Shown here piece after piece: positions 51,940 through 62,033 of a DNA stretch of 64,000 nucleotides. The DNA is from JBJGXI01 sp045635475 (lineage in GTDB: Bacteria; Bacillota; Bacilli; Bacillales; Amphibacillaceae): the NCBI RefSeq assembly GCF_045635475.1, contig NZ_JBJGXI010000017.1, forward strand, positions 1 through 64,000. The letters are read 5' to 3'. A model generated the notes under the pieces. The model saw only the letters and a program-made list of their open reading frames with translations. It was not told the DNA's origin and did no database searches. Numbering within the stretch: position 1 is the stretch's first letter; each line of letters starts with the position of its first letter. The position numbers and the translations under genes are program-made.

Positions 51940-51976
51940 TTGAGTTTACAGATGATAACTATAAATCCAACATAAC

Positions 51977-52003
51977 CGAACCATACATCTACTGTATGGT
52001 TCG
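51977..52003. terminator. hairpin between convergent tetR and GGDEF genes
   Basis: Eleven-base perfect stem CGAACCATACA / TGTATGGTTCG with a five-base loop between the two convergent stops. The T-run on either side is poor. Confidence 0.55.
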
Positions 52004-52006
52004 TAT

Positions 52007-53569
52007 CTATGCCCCAGTATATACATGCACTTGATTACGTCCTGCCTGTTTTGCAGTATATAAAGCTGTATCCGCTTTATTGAGTAACTGATGCAATGTC
52101 TCCGCTGTTTCTTTATTGGCTTCCGCCACGCCAAAGCTCATTGTAACAGAGATAACCCCCACCGTAGATATGAGGGGCTGTGATTCAATGCTTTTGCGAA
52201 GTTGATTTGCTAATGCTTCACCTTCTGCTAACGTATGTCCTTTAAGCGCGACCACAAATTCTTCTCCTCCGTAGCGAGCAAATAGTGATCCTTGTGTTAA
52301 CTCTGATTTAAAAACCTTAACTACGTGCACGAGCATTTGATCACCTACATAATGACCATAATCATCATTCACACTTTTAAAATAATCTATATCAATTAAT
52401 ATAACGGTGTACGCAGAGGAAACTTTCTTAGCAACTGCAAAATCTTGTTCACTTTCCTCAAAAAATGCACGGCGATTATAAACTTGTGTAAGATCATCAT
52501 AAAAAGCTTGTTTCTCTAATTTTGCTTGCAGCTTTTTTAGTTCAGTAATATCGGTGAAAATCAGCAAAAAACCATTATTATTTTCATGCTGTAGCATCGA
52601 AATTCGCACCTGATAGATTAATTCCACATTATCTTTGGTCATTCTCAATTCCTTAATGTGCTCAGTAGTCTCTAATGGAAACGAAAAAGCATTCCCTGCA
52701 TCACACGATATCTTAGACCAAGCCTGTTCAAAATTCATCCCAAACATCGATTTATGTAACTGTGGAAACATATTTTTACACGCTTGGTTAAACTCTATTA
52801 ATTGGTGAGATTCATTGAGCACAATCACACCATCATTTATGCTATTAAATATCGCATTTTTAGCAATTGGCATAATGGTAAACATCCGTGAAGAGCTAAT
52901 AGACCACAAATATAAAAGTGAAGAAAGCCATAACATCATCGGTACTGGGTCTATCCCTGGTGGTGTAATTCCGAGCAAATAAACAAACGCCGTTAACATT
53001 GGGACAAGTTGACTACACATTAAAGCAATTAATTGTCGACGATATACTTTCGCGGTTTCCTTCCACCTAGACAGCACGAGTATTTGGGAAGCGAACAAGC
53101 AAGCAAATATATAAGTGCCATGAACAATATACCATATGCCCATTTCCTGGTGAACAAAAGGCGCTCCCAAGATTGGATCAACTTGATACACCCGATAATG
53201 CAAATGATGCAGATCATTCGTAGCAACCATAACCAACGTAATGAAAGGAACCGTAAGAAGTGCGAATATTCCCCTTTTCGTTATTTTCATTCCCAAATAC
53301 TTTGTAATAAATAACAAACCTAATGGTGGCGAAAACGCTATTCCAACATATTGAAGGTTCGTCCAAAACTTTATTTGCTCCATCGACGTAGACAGTATGC
53401 CAAACGCAGAAGCAAAACAGTAAATCATAATAACCGTAGTATTTAGAATGAAAAATTTAACAATATTAGAAAAGTTATGTCGCTTTATAATTGCGTAAAG
53501 GCATAAAAATAAATTTAACACACCGGATGTACAGATAAGCGCTATATATGCAGTCAATTGCGGAGTCAC
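52007..53569 (-). CDS. diguanylate cyclase with 7TM sensor and PAS domain
   Basis: A 520-residue membrane cyclase making cyclic-di-GMP. Seven or eight hydrophobic segments (about residues 5-215) form a histidine-kinase-type 7TM sensor. Next comes a PAS domain (about 235-340, AIFNSINDGVIVLNESHQLI). The GGDEF domain (about 355-515) includes YDDLTQVYNRRAFFEE and an intact GGEEF active site at 434-438. The start is GTG 53569 with AGGT upstream. There is no EAL domain, so synthesis only. The enzyme at 58269 with GGDEF and EAL may act on the same messenger. Confidence 0.93.
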   Translation of the reverse strand: MTPQLTAYIALICTSGVLNLFLCLYAIIKRHNFSNIVKFFILNTTVIMIYCFASAFGILSTSMEQIKFWTNLQYVGIAFSPPLGLLFITKYLGMKITKRGIFALLTVPFITLVMVATNDLHHLHYRVYQVDPILGAPFVHQEMGIWYIVHGTYIFACLFASQILVLSRWKETAKVYRRQLIALMCSQLVPMLTAFVYLLGITPPGIDPVPMMLWLSSLLYLWSISSSRMFTIMPIAKNAIFNSINDGVIVLNESHQLIEFNQACKNMFPQLHKSMFGMNFEQAWSKISCDAGNAFSFPLETTEHIKELRMTKDNVELIYQVRISMLQHENNNGFLLIFTDITELKKLQAKLEKQAFYDDLTQVYNRRAFFEESEQDFAVAKKVSSAYTVILIDIDYFKSVNDDYGHYVGDQMLVHVVKVFKSELTQGSLFARYGGEEFVVALKGHTLAEGEALANQLRKSIESQPLISTVGVISVTMSFGVAEANKETAETLHQLLNKADTALYTAKQAGRNQVHVYTGA

Positions 53570-53643
53570 ATCTCATACCTCATTTTGACTTTTAATTTAG
53601 TTTTTTTTCTAAAAGAATGTTGTTTTTGAGCAAAATAACTAGA

Positions 53644-53892
53644 ATCCGACGTAGTGTTCTTGATTTCCCCTCCTGGTAGTCGACGTAAGGAGCAATCCCG
53701 TTAGCATATGATATGCACTTCGACTCCTGATGCCCAGCAAGGGTCATGCAGGCGTTGTCCGACTAGGACGTTTAACCTGTGGTCCTTAAGAAGTGGCATA
53801 AGTGAGACCCGCAGCGCGAGGAGGCTCACTAGCCCCGCGGAAAGTGAAGTGTATCTCCGAAGCAGATTAAACACTCACCAACTACGTCGAAT
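53644..53892. repeat. MITE-like repeat with ACGTCGGAT-type ends (copy C)
   Basis: A 249-base GC-rich element with terminal repeats ATCCGACGTAGT / ACTACGTCGAAT (11 of 12). Inside are GAAGTGGCATAAGTGAGACC, CCCGCAGCG and GCTCACTAGCCCCGCGG, segments I recall from intergenic repeats across Bacillaceae. It has no coding capacity of its own. The sequence from its end to the LysM pseudogene holds no gene. Confidence 0.75.
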
Positions 53893-54175
53893 TATATTTC
53901 AAATATGAAATAACAAAAATAGATAAGAGCCTTAGTTTATTATAAATTTACCATAAATGAGCAGAAATGTGGATGCTTTGTTGAGGTAATATTTGAATAT
54001 GGGACGTTTGATGAGGTTACATTTCTCACATAAAAAGTGTAACAACACGCCCTAAAGAAGAGTATCACCAATCAACTGGAGAGATTGTATCATTTTTTTA
54101 TTACGAGATAATTAATTTGTAAATATGGAAGCAAATTACATGCAATATACTTTAAAAAAGCAGGGAGATTTTACT

Positions 54176-55615
54176 ATGGAATATGTTAAACATTATCAAC
54201 TTATAAAATTAAATTCACATACTGAAGAATACACGTTGGTCGTTTATCTCGCTGATCATGCGTCAGAATTTGCGGATGAACTAGGCACTCTCCCAAAAAC
54301 TAAAAATAACCTGACTACAACAGTTAAACAAATTTTGAAGGAGCGTTATCCAAATATTAAAATTATGATTAGCGGCGTCGCGATCACGACGATTCCTATA
54401 ATGGCTAATACGACAAACGCGCACGCTGCTGAATCTAACGTCACAACTTCTCCAGTTACAGAGAATTCCTTTTATTATAATGTAGTTTCTGGTGATTCGC
54501 TTTGGGCCATTTCGCAAAAATTTATTACTTCGATCGATCTCATAAGACGAGCTAATAATTTGATGACAGATTCTTTACAATTAAACTAGCAATTGATTAT
54601 TCCACAAGCCTTACACACAGTAAAAACCGGTGATTATTTAACCGTACTCGCAAGGGATTATAATGTGTCGGTAGATGGTATTAAACAAGCAAATGGGTTA
54701 AAAACTGATTCAACAAAACTCGGGCAAACGTTGATTATTACCGCTTTTATTCAATCTAATCAATCATTACCAACAGCTCCTAAGCCAGAAGCACAACCAA
54801 GTAGTTATATCGCTGCATCTGGAGATAGTTTATCCGTCATAGCCAAGCGTATGATACGACTGTAGAAGCATTAAAACGTACAAATCACTTAGCGTCCGAT
54901 TTCATATACATAGGTCAAAGTTTAACACTTCCAATTGACAAAAAGACAACTTCCAGCGCAAATTCTAATACTTATACCGTGGTTACCTGGAGATAATTTA
55001 TCTGCCATAGCCAAACAATTCGAAACAACTGTAGCAGCGATACAATCAGCCAATGGCATATTCTCGGATTTTCTAAGTATTGGACAAGTTTTAACAATAC
55101 CGACCGCGCTGTCACGCGAATCTGTGGAGGAAGAGCAAAAGACATTTGTTTATTCTGCTCGTTCAGGTGACAGTTTATCTGTGATTGCAAAAAGATTTGA
55201 TGTTACTGTTGACAGAATACGTACAGGTAATCAGTTAAAATCAGACGTTATACAAGTAGGACAAGCATTGACGATTCCCTTTGGAGAGAATACACCAACT
55301 GAAACAGAAAAAAATACAACTACTTTTGCTAATCATACAATTAAGTCAGGCGATAATATATGGGACTTGAGCATTCGCTATGGTATTCCACAGCAAGAAT
55401 TATTCCGTACTAATAATTTGACTAGAAATTCAAATTTGTCGATTGGTCAAACATTAAAGATTCCTGTTCACAATATTGCAGTCAATACCGTTACAAGTGA
55501 AAACCACGGTAAATATCTCGACTGGTGGACTGAAGCACAATATGTGTTTATAATCGGTAAAACAGCTAAAGTTACCGATATCGTAACGGGAAAGAGTTTT
55601 ACAATTAAACGTAAG
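54176..55615 (+). pseudogene. six-LysM wall protein, multiply broken
   Basis: From ATG 54176 (AGGGAG upstream) an unusual head is followed by six LysM modules with YTVxxGDxLxxIA-type cores: FYYNVVSGDSLWAISQ, HTVKTGDYLTVLARD, YIAASGDSLSVIAKR, a degenerate YTVV...GDNLSAIAKQF, FVYSARSGDSLSVIAKR and HTIKSGDNIWDLSIRYG. The last part reads HGKYLDWWTEAQYVFIIGKT, the start of a known wall-enzyme tail. Lesions are a TAG at 54587-54589, a frameshift near 54850 and another near 54985. The 3' end is cut at about 55615 where the kinase gene's stop begins. It was probably a secreted peptidoglycan-binding enzyme. Confidence 0.88.
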
Positions 55616-55624
55616 CTATTAGTT

Positions 55625-56878
55625 TTACCTTACCTTTCTATAATTTCCCTCAACCACAGGCAACAAGATAGTAACGGTCGTCCCTATCCCTTCTTCACTA
55701 GTAAATTCCATATGCCCTTGATGCTCTTCCATAATTTTAAAGCTGGCCATTAAGCCTAAGCCAGTTCCATCTTGCTTTGTAGTATGAAAGGCATTACCTA
55801 ATAGGTTAAGGTTCTCTTTCGATATACCCTCTCCCTCATCAGTCACCGTAATTTTAATCTGGTTATCCATATGATGCTCAGCTTTAATGACTAAAGTACC
55901 ACCTTGAGACATCGCTTCAATGCCATTTTTTATAATATTAATGAATACTTGTTTGATTTGGTGTGCGTTACATTCGATCATTGGGAGGTCATTGTCTATT
56001 TCCTTGGTAATGACAACTTTATTTTCTGTATGATTATGTTTCATGATCGATTCTACATAATCTATTAGTTCTTTTATATCACTACGCTCAAACACTTTTT
56101 CCTTTGGTCTACCGATAACAAGTAGGTCATTTAGAATTGCACTTATGCGGTCTATTTCTTCTGTCATAATTTTAAAATATGTTGTTTCTTCTGGGTATTT
56201 GTCCTTCTGAAGTTGTGTGAAACCTTTGAGAGATGTAAGAGGATTTCTAACCTCATGGGTGATGGATGTAGCAATCTGCCCAACGATAGCAAGTTGTTCA
56301 GATTTTTGAAGTTCCTCACTTAATTTTAGCCGAGCCTGTAAATTGGAATAAAAGCGATTCAATAAAATGTATGCTAGTAAAGCTAATAAGCTGTACAAAA
56401 CGATTGGTAACAAGACTTCCATATATTGAAATACTAATCCGAGAACAACATACTTACTTATGATCCCAATTAATGTATAGAAGAAAAATCTTTTATTTAT
56501 AAACAGGATCGAAAATAAAATAAAAACTAATTCAACACCATTTCCTGATGCAAAACTATTCTGTGTACCAGAATAAATAATAAAATTGTTAAACAAATCA
56601 ATAGCAATATAACCGAATAGAAAGATATATTTTACTGCAAATACCTTTCCCTTCTTTATAATAACAATTGAAATAGGTACTAAGCATAGAAAAAGTATAT
56701 AATACCAATATCCTAATCCTCTAAAAATTAAATCTTGCTGTTCACCATAAACCAACGGTGCTACGTAATAGTAAATCACATCAAAAGCGATTAAAAACAA
56801 ATAAAATATTGATAAAAAAAGCTTCAATCCTTTGATTTCTTCAGTAGCCAATAATTGAAAAACCCTTTCTTTCCTCAC
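55625..56878 (-). CDS. sensor histidine kinase, sporulation-kinase type
   Basis: A 417-residue membrane kinase. Five or six membrane helices span about residues 20-190. The phospho-acceptor is in SITHEVRNPLTSLKGFTQLQ, and the ATPase domain has N-box NIIKNGIEAM, G1 DEGEGIS and G2 GTGLGLMASFKIMEEH. Layout and motifs recall KinB/KinD, which feed the Spo0F-Spo0A relay. The start is GTG 56878, with GGGAGGAG upstream. It is an orphan kinase, with no response regulator next to it, as usual for sporulation kinases. Its stop lies next to the truncated LysM gene, so a rearrangement ended there. Confidence 0.92.
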   Translation of the reverse strand: MRKERVFQLLATEEIKGLKLFLSIFYLFLIAFDVIYYYVAPLVYGEQQDLIFRGLGYWYYILFLCLVPISIVIIKKGKVFAVKYIFLFGYIAIDLFNNFIIYSGTQNSFASGNGVELVFILFSILFINKRFFFYTLIGIISKYVVLGLVFQYMEVLLPIVLYSLLALLAYILLNRFYSNLQARLKLSEELQKSEQLAIVGQIATSITHEVRNPLTSLKGFTQLQKDKYPEETTYFKIMTEEIDRISAILNDLLVIGRPKEKVFERSDIKELIDYVESIMKHNHTENKVVITKEIDNDLPMIECNAHQIKQVFINIIKNGIEAMSQGGTLVIKAEHHMDNQIKITVTDEGEGISKENLNLLGNAFHTTKQDGTGLGLMASFKIMEEHQGHMEFTSEEGIGTTVTILLPVVEGNYRKVR

Positions 56879-56978
56879 TCCTAAAACTCCTCCCACAATC
56901 AAATGCATAAAAATTCTATAAGTTTATCATATACCATACCGGGCAGAAAATGGCTACTTTTGTGATAATTCGTCGCAC

Positions 56979-57140
56979 TTTGACTCTGTGTTTGTCTCGT
57001 TTGTCACATTCCTAATTCCTTTTATGTCTGTACTACTAGGTGTTATTGTATTAAAAGAACCTTTCAATCTTACATTTATCATAGGATTTTTGTTAATTAT
57101 ATGTAGTCTCGTATTTATGTATTGGCAAACTTTAAAATAA
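56979..57140 (+). pseudogene. C-terminal fragment of an EamA/DMT transporter
   Basis: A start-less frame reads SVFVSFVTFLIPFMSVLLGV, IVLKEPFNLTFIIGFLLIIC and SLVFMYWQTLK before TAA. This is the last two helices of a drug/metabolite transporter (EamA), with the diagnostic FLIP...LLG...L.EPF pattern. The first part of the same gene lies on the other strand at 57482-58063, ending exactly where this fragment would continue. A MITE end lies between them. Confidence 0.8.
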
Positions 57141-57254
57141 AGGACAATAAACTAAAAAGCATAGACTGGTCAGTATAGAACAATAGTACCTACGGACAGA
57201 AATTAAAAAATTACTGCCCTCTAAAGATTGTTGTTATTACTGAAAATAGCTAGT

Positions 57255-57359
57255 ATCCGACGTAGTACATAGGTGTTCACTGATTTTGCATGTGCACCAC
57301 TCCGTCCCTATCAGAAAGCTTTCCACAGCGTCGGATTAGCGCTCATTAATACGTCGCAT
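57255..57359. repeat. MITE-like repeat with ACGTCGGAT-type ends (copy D)
   Basis: A ~105-base element with ends ATCCGACGTAGT and AATACGTCGCAT, matching the ends of the 53644-53892 element. It sits between the two oppositely oriented parts of the EamA transporter gene. A third similar end (ATTCGTCGCACT) lies at 56969-56980. Confidence 0.65.
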
Positions 57360-57481
57360 TTTAGTAGTTTAATAAGTAACAAACTTTACGAATGGAGCCA
57401 AAATGTGCCAAATGTTTTGAGGAATTACCGCCTAGAATTACTTGGCATTTTCATGAACAATCTCCGTCCATTTATAACAAC

Positions 57482-58063
57482 CTGATGATATTAGCTTATA
57501 GAAAATCACATAGCCGAGTCCTGAACTAAAACCACCTAAAATTAACATTGGAATGAAAATAGACGGCTAAAGGATCTTCACTCCTACCCCTGGTTCGATT
57601 ACTAGCATAACTCCACCTGAAAATATAACTGCAATCAATAACGTATAGAAGCCTAATACAAAAGGAGATATATTCCCAAAATATTTTGACGTGTACACAT
57701 TATTGAGACCATAAGAAAGAGTTACAATTAACATAATAGATAAGCATCATTAATATAAAAGTAAAAAATTGCTGCAAAGGAATTCATCACACCACTAACT
57801 GATGTATGTAAATGCATTAAAGCATACGACACCATCGACCACGGAATTGCAGCCCCTAAGCTCTTAACTACAACAAACTTAAAGGTGATTGATCGCCTAA
57901 TAGAAATCTTTATCTTAATGATAAAAGGGATAATGAACAACAGTCCAAATAAACATCGAAAGAAAACGAGGCTAACCGGATATAAATGCTCTAATAAAAT
58001 TTTTGTCCGTAGAAACGCTGATCCCCATAGGCAACTTAGTAAAATAAGCAATAGATTGTTCAT
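57482..58063 (-). pseudogene. N-terminal and middle part of an EamA/DMT transporter
   Basis: From ATG 58063 (AGAGGA upstream) the frame reads MNNLLLILLSCLWGSAFLRT, continuing to HLHTSVSGVMNSFAAIF. Then a frame change and internal loss occur at about 57740. In another frame it goes on with MLIVTLSYGLNNVYTSKYFG and NISPFVLGFYTLLIAVIFSG, passes a TAG (about 57569) and ends GGFSSGLGYVIFYKLISSG. These are helices 1-4 and 6-9 of a ten-helix transporter. The last two helices are inverted at 56979-57140. The gene is dead. Confidence 0.85.
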
Positions 58064-58226
58064 TCCATGAATTATCCTCTTCTTTGAAATTAGTAAACTA
58101 ATACTAGATATAGTATTGCTTAATCTTATCAACGCAAATTGAATATCGCTACAATCAAACCCCATGGATTAACAATCTGTATCATATGATACCGAGGAAG
58201 ATACTGGCACTAACCGCAATTTTCAT

Positions 58227-58260
58227 AAAAAAAGAGCAAGTATCTAAAAGAAACCTGCTC
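58227..58260 (-). terminator. intrinsic terminator after GGDEF-EAL gene
   Basis: GAGCA / TGCTC stem (58234-58238 and 58256-58260) with a long loop that can pair partly, then TTTTTTT on the minus strand. Confidence 0.75.
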
Positions 58261-58268
58261 AATCAATC

Positions 58269-60494
58269 CTATTTAACTTGATTCAAGAGAAATCGCTCTA
58301 ATTCGTCTGCAGGTAAAGGCTTACTATAATAATAGCCTTGGCCTATCTGACAAGAATTTTTGTATAAGAATTTTACTTGTTCCTCCGTTTCTATACCTTC
58401 AGCAATGATGTTGAAATTAAGATTTTGTCCCATATCTATAATTGCTTTTACAATCGAACCTTGATTGTTAAAATTACCAATATCATCAACGAATGACTTA
58501 TCGATTTTTAACGTATCAATCGGAAGGTACCTCAGTTTACTTAATGAAGAATAGCCTGTCCCGAAATCATCGATTGAAATACCTATCCCCATTTTTTGTA
58601 ACGCATATAGCACGCCAATCGAACACTCATCGTCCTGCATAATACTCTCTGTAATTTCCAATTCTAAACGATTCGGTGGAATGCCTACCTCATCAATTAT
58701 AGACTTTATATCTTCTACAATCGCAGTATCTTGTATTTGCCTTACAGATAAATTAACAGCAATGGGCAAAATTCCGACCTGACTGTTTTCCCATTGTTTA
58801 CTTTGTTCACATGCTTTTTTGATGACCCATTTCCCAATTGGGATAATTAAGCCTGACTCTTCTGCTAATGGAATAAACTCAGTAGGTGAAATTGTTCCTA
58901 AATCTTTGTGATTCCAACGAAGTAACGCTTCAACCCCCGGTACTTTTCCTGTTTCTAAATTAACTTTCGGCTGATAATGTAACGTTAGCTCATTGAGTTC
59001 TATTGCTCTCCGCAAACCATCTTCGAGTTCTACCTTTCGATACGCAATTTCGTCTAACAATGGGTCATAAAACTGATAATTGTTTTTTCCACGTTCTTTT
59101 GCTAAGTACATTGCAGTATCCGCATGCTTTATTAACGTATCCTGATCATCACCATCTATGGGATACATGCTTATCCCTATGCTAGGCGTAACGAAATAAT
59201 CGTTTTCACCTATTGATAACGGTTTAGTGAACACTTGCAGGATGCGTTCTGCTATCTTAACCACTTCGTCTTTATTTGTATTGTCGACGAGGATAATAAA
59301 TTCATCTCCACCTTGTCGGAAAACTTCTCCATCTTCTGCCAGGACATTTTTCAGTTGAATAGCCACTTGTTTCAAAATCATGTCCCCAGTTGAGTGTCCT
59401 TTTGTGTCATTTATAGTTTTAAAGCGATCCAAATCTAAGAATAAAATAGCAAAGGATTTATTCGCTTCGTTCTTTAGTATGTTTCCTAATTCTTGTTTAA
59501 ATTTATTTCGATTCGGAATACCCGTCAATGAATCATAATAAGCCATTTGATGAATGATTCGTTCAGATTTTTTTCGCTCTGTAATATCTCGCCCGACTAA
59601 CTGAAATGCTGATCTTCCTTCATATAGAATCGACCGCAATGAAATCTCAATATCAATTAATTTCCCATCCAAAGATGAAAAGCTAGCTTCTAAGCGAACT
59701 GTATTATTCGTTTGGCTTGTGAAGCTTCCTACCCTCTTCAACGCCCGTATAACGTCTATTTTGTTAGCAAATCGAAAAAGACTCATACCAACTACATCAC
59801 AAGGGTTGTTTGCGCCTAATACTTTACTTCCAGATTCATTAATATAAGAAAACCTATAATCCGTGATAACTGCAATAATATCTGGGGACATCTCAACGAG
59901 ATTACGATATTGATCTTCACTTTCCTTGCGCTCTGTAATATCAAACAAAACACTTGAAAAATATACAAGATGACCGTTCTTATCCAAAGTAGGAAACCCT
60001 CGATCTTGGATCCAACGCACTTGTCCATCTGGCTTTATTATCCGATATACACTTGTAAAAGGTTCACCTTTAATAAAATTCTTCTCTCTCTCTTTTAAAA
60101 CATGCAAGTCTTCAGGATTAATAACTTTCTTCCATAACAACTTATCTTGGTAAAAATCATCTAATTTGTAACCATATAACTTTTCAATTCCCGGTGTGAT
60201 TAATAATTGATCGTTCACTAAATCATGTGACCAAATTGCCACATCTAATGTGTCAAAAATACTATTTAAATTCTTTGTACTATTTTTCAGTTCTCTATTT
60301 GCAGTAAAGGTTCTTCTTAATAATACATACAACAAGATAAAGGTTATAATGATTAAGGTAGCTTGTATAAATAAAAACATAATATTTTTCGCAGGAAAAA
60401 ATATCGACAAAAGTAGATCTAAACATTCGACGATGAAAACGAGGAAAAAAATTCTTAAGAATGTATGTCTGTTAATTTTTTTTGTTGTGAACAT
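58269..60494 (-). CDS. PAS-PAS-GGDEF-EAL cyclic-di-GMP enzyme
   Basis: A 741-residue membrane protein with two helices near the N-terminus (about 10-30 and 36-58). Two PAS domains follow (about 75-195 with GYKLDDFYQDKLLWKKV; about 200-310). The GGDEF domain (about 318-480, YDSLTGIPNRNKF) has an intact GGDEF site in RQGGDEFIIL. The EAL domain (about 490-735) has GVEALLRWNHKD and TESIMQDDEC, IDDFGTGYSS and DTLKIDKSFV, so both activities look intact. It could make or destroy cyclic-di-GMP depending on PAS input. ATG 60494 has GGAG nine bases upstream. Confidence 0.95.
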   Translation of the reverse strand: MFTTKKINRHTFLRIFFLVFIVECLDLLLSIFFPAKNIMFLFIQATLIIITFILLYVLLRRTFTANRELKNSTKNLNSIFDTLDVAIWSHDLVNDQLLITPGIEKLYGYKLDDFYQDKLLWKKVINPEDLHVLKEREKNFIKGEPFTSVYRIIKPDGQVRWIQDRGFPTLDKNGHLVYFSSVLFDITERKESEDQYRNLVEMSPDIIAVITDYRFSYINESGSKVLGANNPCDVVGMSLFRFANKIDVIRALKRVGSFTSQTNNTVRLEASFSSLDGKLIDIEISLRSILYEGRSAFQLVGRDITERKKSERIIHQMAYYDSLTGIPNRNKFKQELGNILKNEANKSFAILFLDLDRFKTINDTKGHSTGDMILKQVAIQLKNVLAEDGEVFRQGGDEFIILVDNTNKDEVVKIAERILQVFTKPLSIGENDYFVTPSIGISMYPIDGDDQDTLIKHADTAMYLAKERGKNNYQFYDPLLDEIAYRKVELEDGLRRAIELNELTLHYQPKVNLETGKVPGVEALLRWNHKDLGTISPTEFIPLAEESGLIIPIGKWVIKKACEQSKQWENSQVGILPIAVNLSVRQIQDTAIVEDIKSIIDEVGIPPNRLELEITESIMQDDECSIGVLYALQKMGIGISIDDFGTGYSSLSKLRYLPIDTLKIDKSFVDDIGNFNNQGSIVKAIIDMGQNLNFNIIAEGIETEEQVKFLYKNSCQIGQGYYYSKPLPADELERFLLNQVK

Positions 60495-60768
60495 ATGATT
60501 GAACTCCAATGACGTTGTAATAGGTTAATTTCTAGTCGTTATTAACAATTCCCTAAGCGTTCCATAATCAAACTAAATGTATGTATTCGTTATCACTTTA
60601 GCTTTTCCATTATCATACAGGATTAAATTACCAAACTCAATAAGGGAGAAAGTGATGGAGGTGAAAATGTCAGGAATTGTCTTCATTACGAGACTAGAAA
60701 TAAACTTTTCCTTTTCATTTTATGATAAAATGAGGGATGCTATAGTCTTAGTTGGACGGTGCTTATCT

Positions 60769-61491
60769 ATGAATGAAACTAATAAGCTTAAAGAAGTAGA
60801 GTTATATAAACCGATACAAGCTCATCTTGTCCGGGAAGGTTATGAAGTTTATGGTGAAGTAAACGATTGCGATCTGGTCGCTAAAAAAGGTCCAGAGTTA
60901 GTCATTATCGAATTAAAGCTTAACTTAACTGTCGACCTTCTCATCCAAGCAACAAAACGACAAAAGATGTCCGAGGTTGTATATATTGCGATACCAAAGC
61001 CTAAGAAGCACAACCCTCGCTCAAGACGGTGGCGAGATCTTAGTCATCTAGTCAGAAGGTTAGAATTAGGACTTATTTTCGTATCATTTAGTGGAAGAGG
61101 AAATCAAATCGAAATTGTGATACCACCGACGCCTTTTAACCGCTTGAAAAGTCTAAGTCAAAACAACCGTAAACGCCAAGCACTATTAAAAGAAATGGCT
61201 GGACGGAGTGCTGACTACAATATTGGCGGTTCTAGTCAAACACAGATTATGACTGCTTACCGTGAAAATTGTATTCAAATCGCCACATTTCTTATGCAAG
61301 CAGGAGAACTTTCACCAAAGGCATTAATAGATATGGGGACAGGTAAAAAAACACAATCAATTCTCTCCAAAAACTTTTACGGTTGGTTCACCAAGGTTAA
61401 GCGTGGTGTTTATTGTATAAGTGATAAAGGCGAGCGGGAATTGAAGCAGTATGCAGAAGTATTAGAATATTATCGTGAGTGGAAAAAATGA
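60769..61491 (+). CDS. DUF2161 protein, PD-(D/E)XK phosphodiesterase-like
   Basis: About 240 residues from ATG 60769. ELYKPIQAHLVREGYEVYGE starts the domain, NDCDLVAKKGPELVIIELKL carries the D and ELK of a PD-(D/E)XK nuclease core, and VYIAIPKPKKHNPRSRRWRD follows. GSSQTQIMTAYRENCIQIAT and YGWFTKVKRGVYCISDKGER form a C-terminal winged-helix-like part. DUF2161 has no proven function. Upstream in-frame ATGs at 60655 and 60667 with good Shine-Dalgarno sequences could add ~35 hydrophobic residues; the family alignment favours 60769, which has a weak ribosome binding site, so the start is uncertain. Confidence 0.88.
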   Translation: MNETNKLKEVELYKPIQAHLVREGYEVYGEVNDCDLVAKKGPELVIIELKLNLTVDLLIQATKRQKMSEVVYIAIPKPKKHNPRSRRWRDLSHLVRRLELGLIFVSFSGRGNQIEIVIPPTPFNRLKSLSQNNRKRQALLKEMAGRSADYNIGGSSQTQIMTAYRENCIQIATFLMQAGELSPKALIDMGTGKKTQSILSKNFYGWFTKVKRGVYCISDKGERELKQYAEVLEYYREWKK

Positions 61492-61502
61492 ATAATTTTT
61501 AA

Positions 61503-61539
61503 AAGCCAGAAACAACATTATAAAAATTGCTTCTGGCTT
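61503..61539. terminator. hairpin after DUF2161 gene
   Basis: AAGCCAGAA / TTCTGGCTT stem with a 19-base loop, 12 bases after the stop. It lacks a strong T-run. Confidence 0.5.
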
Positions 61540-61595
61540 AAAAGCAATTAATCACAAATAATTTGAAAAAGTCTGGAACAAATTATCAAACTAGT

Positions 61596-62033
61596 TTACT
61601 TCGCCTTCAGTTTTATAATTGTTTGTTTCGAGTCATTCCCTTTTTCACTTTCGATTTGCTCTTTACGTTTTAAAATATCTCGGATCTCTGTTAATAGTTC
61701 TACATCGTTCGGAGGAGCCTTTTGTTGAAGATTTTCTTCGCTCTTCTTCCGATGGTATTTATTAAAAACCTTAATAATCGTAAAAATCACAATCGATATA
61801 AGAAGGAAATCAACAGTCGTTTGAATGAAATTCCCATAGGAGACTACCACACTTCCCATCGTTATATGAAGACTTTCGAAATTAATTCCACCTACTAATA
61901 TCCCAATTATGGGCATAATCATATCTTCTACAAGAGAGTCAACAATCTTACCAAAAGCTGCGCCAATAATAACCGCTATCGCTAAATCCAGAACATTTCC
62001 CCTAGAGATAAATTCTTTGAACTCTGACCACAT
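61596..62033 (-). CDS. mscL: large-conductance mechanosensitive channel
   Basis: A 145-residue MscL, the emergency valve opened by membrane tension on osmotic downshock. The amphipathic N-terminus MWSEFKEFISRGNVLDLAIA is followed by pore helix 1 (VIIGAAFGKIVDSLVEDMIM). The periplasmic-type loop and helix 2 (FLLISIVIFTIIKVFNKYHR) come next, then a charged cytoplasmic helix (ELLTEIRDILKRKEQIESEK). The ATG at 62033 is preferred because GAGGTG lies four bases before it. Single gene. Confidence 0.96.
   Translation of the reverse strand: MWSEFKEFISRGNVLDLAIAVIIGAAFGKIVDSLVEDMIMPIIGILVGGINFESLHITMGSVVVSYGNFIQTTVDFLLISIVIFTIIKVFNKYHRKKSEENLQQKAPPNDVELLTEIRDILKRKEQIESEKGNDSKQTIIKLKAK

Noticed and set aside
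53893..54175. Cyclic-di-AMP (ydaO-type) riboswitch ahead of the LysM gene
   Set aside because: Such riboswitches often precede wall hydrolases, but the conserved core segments were not found here.
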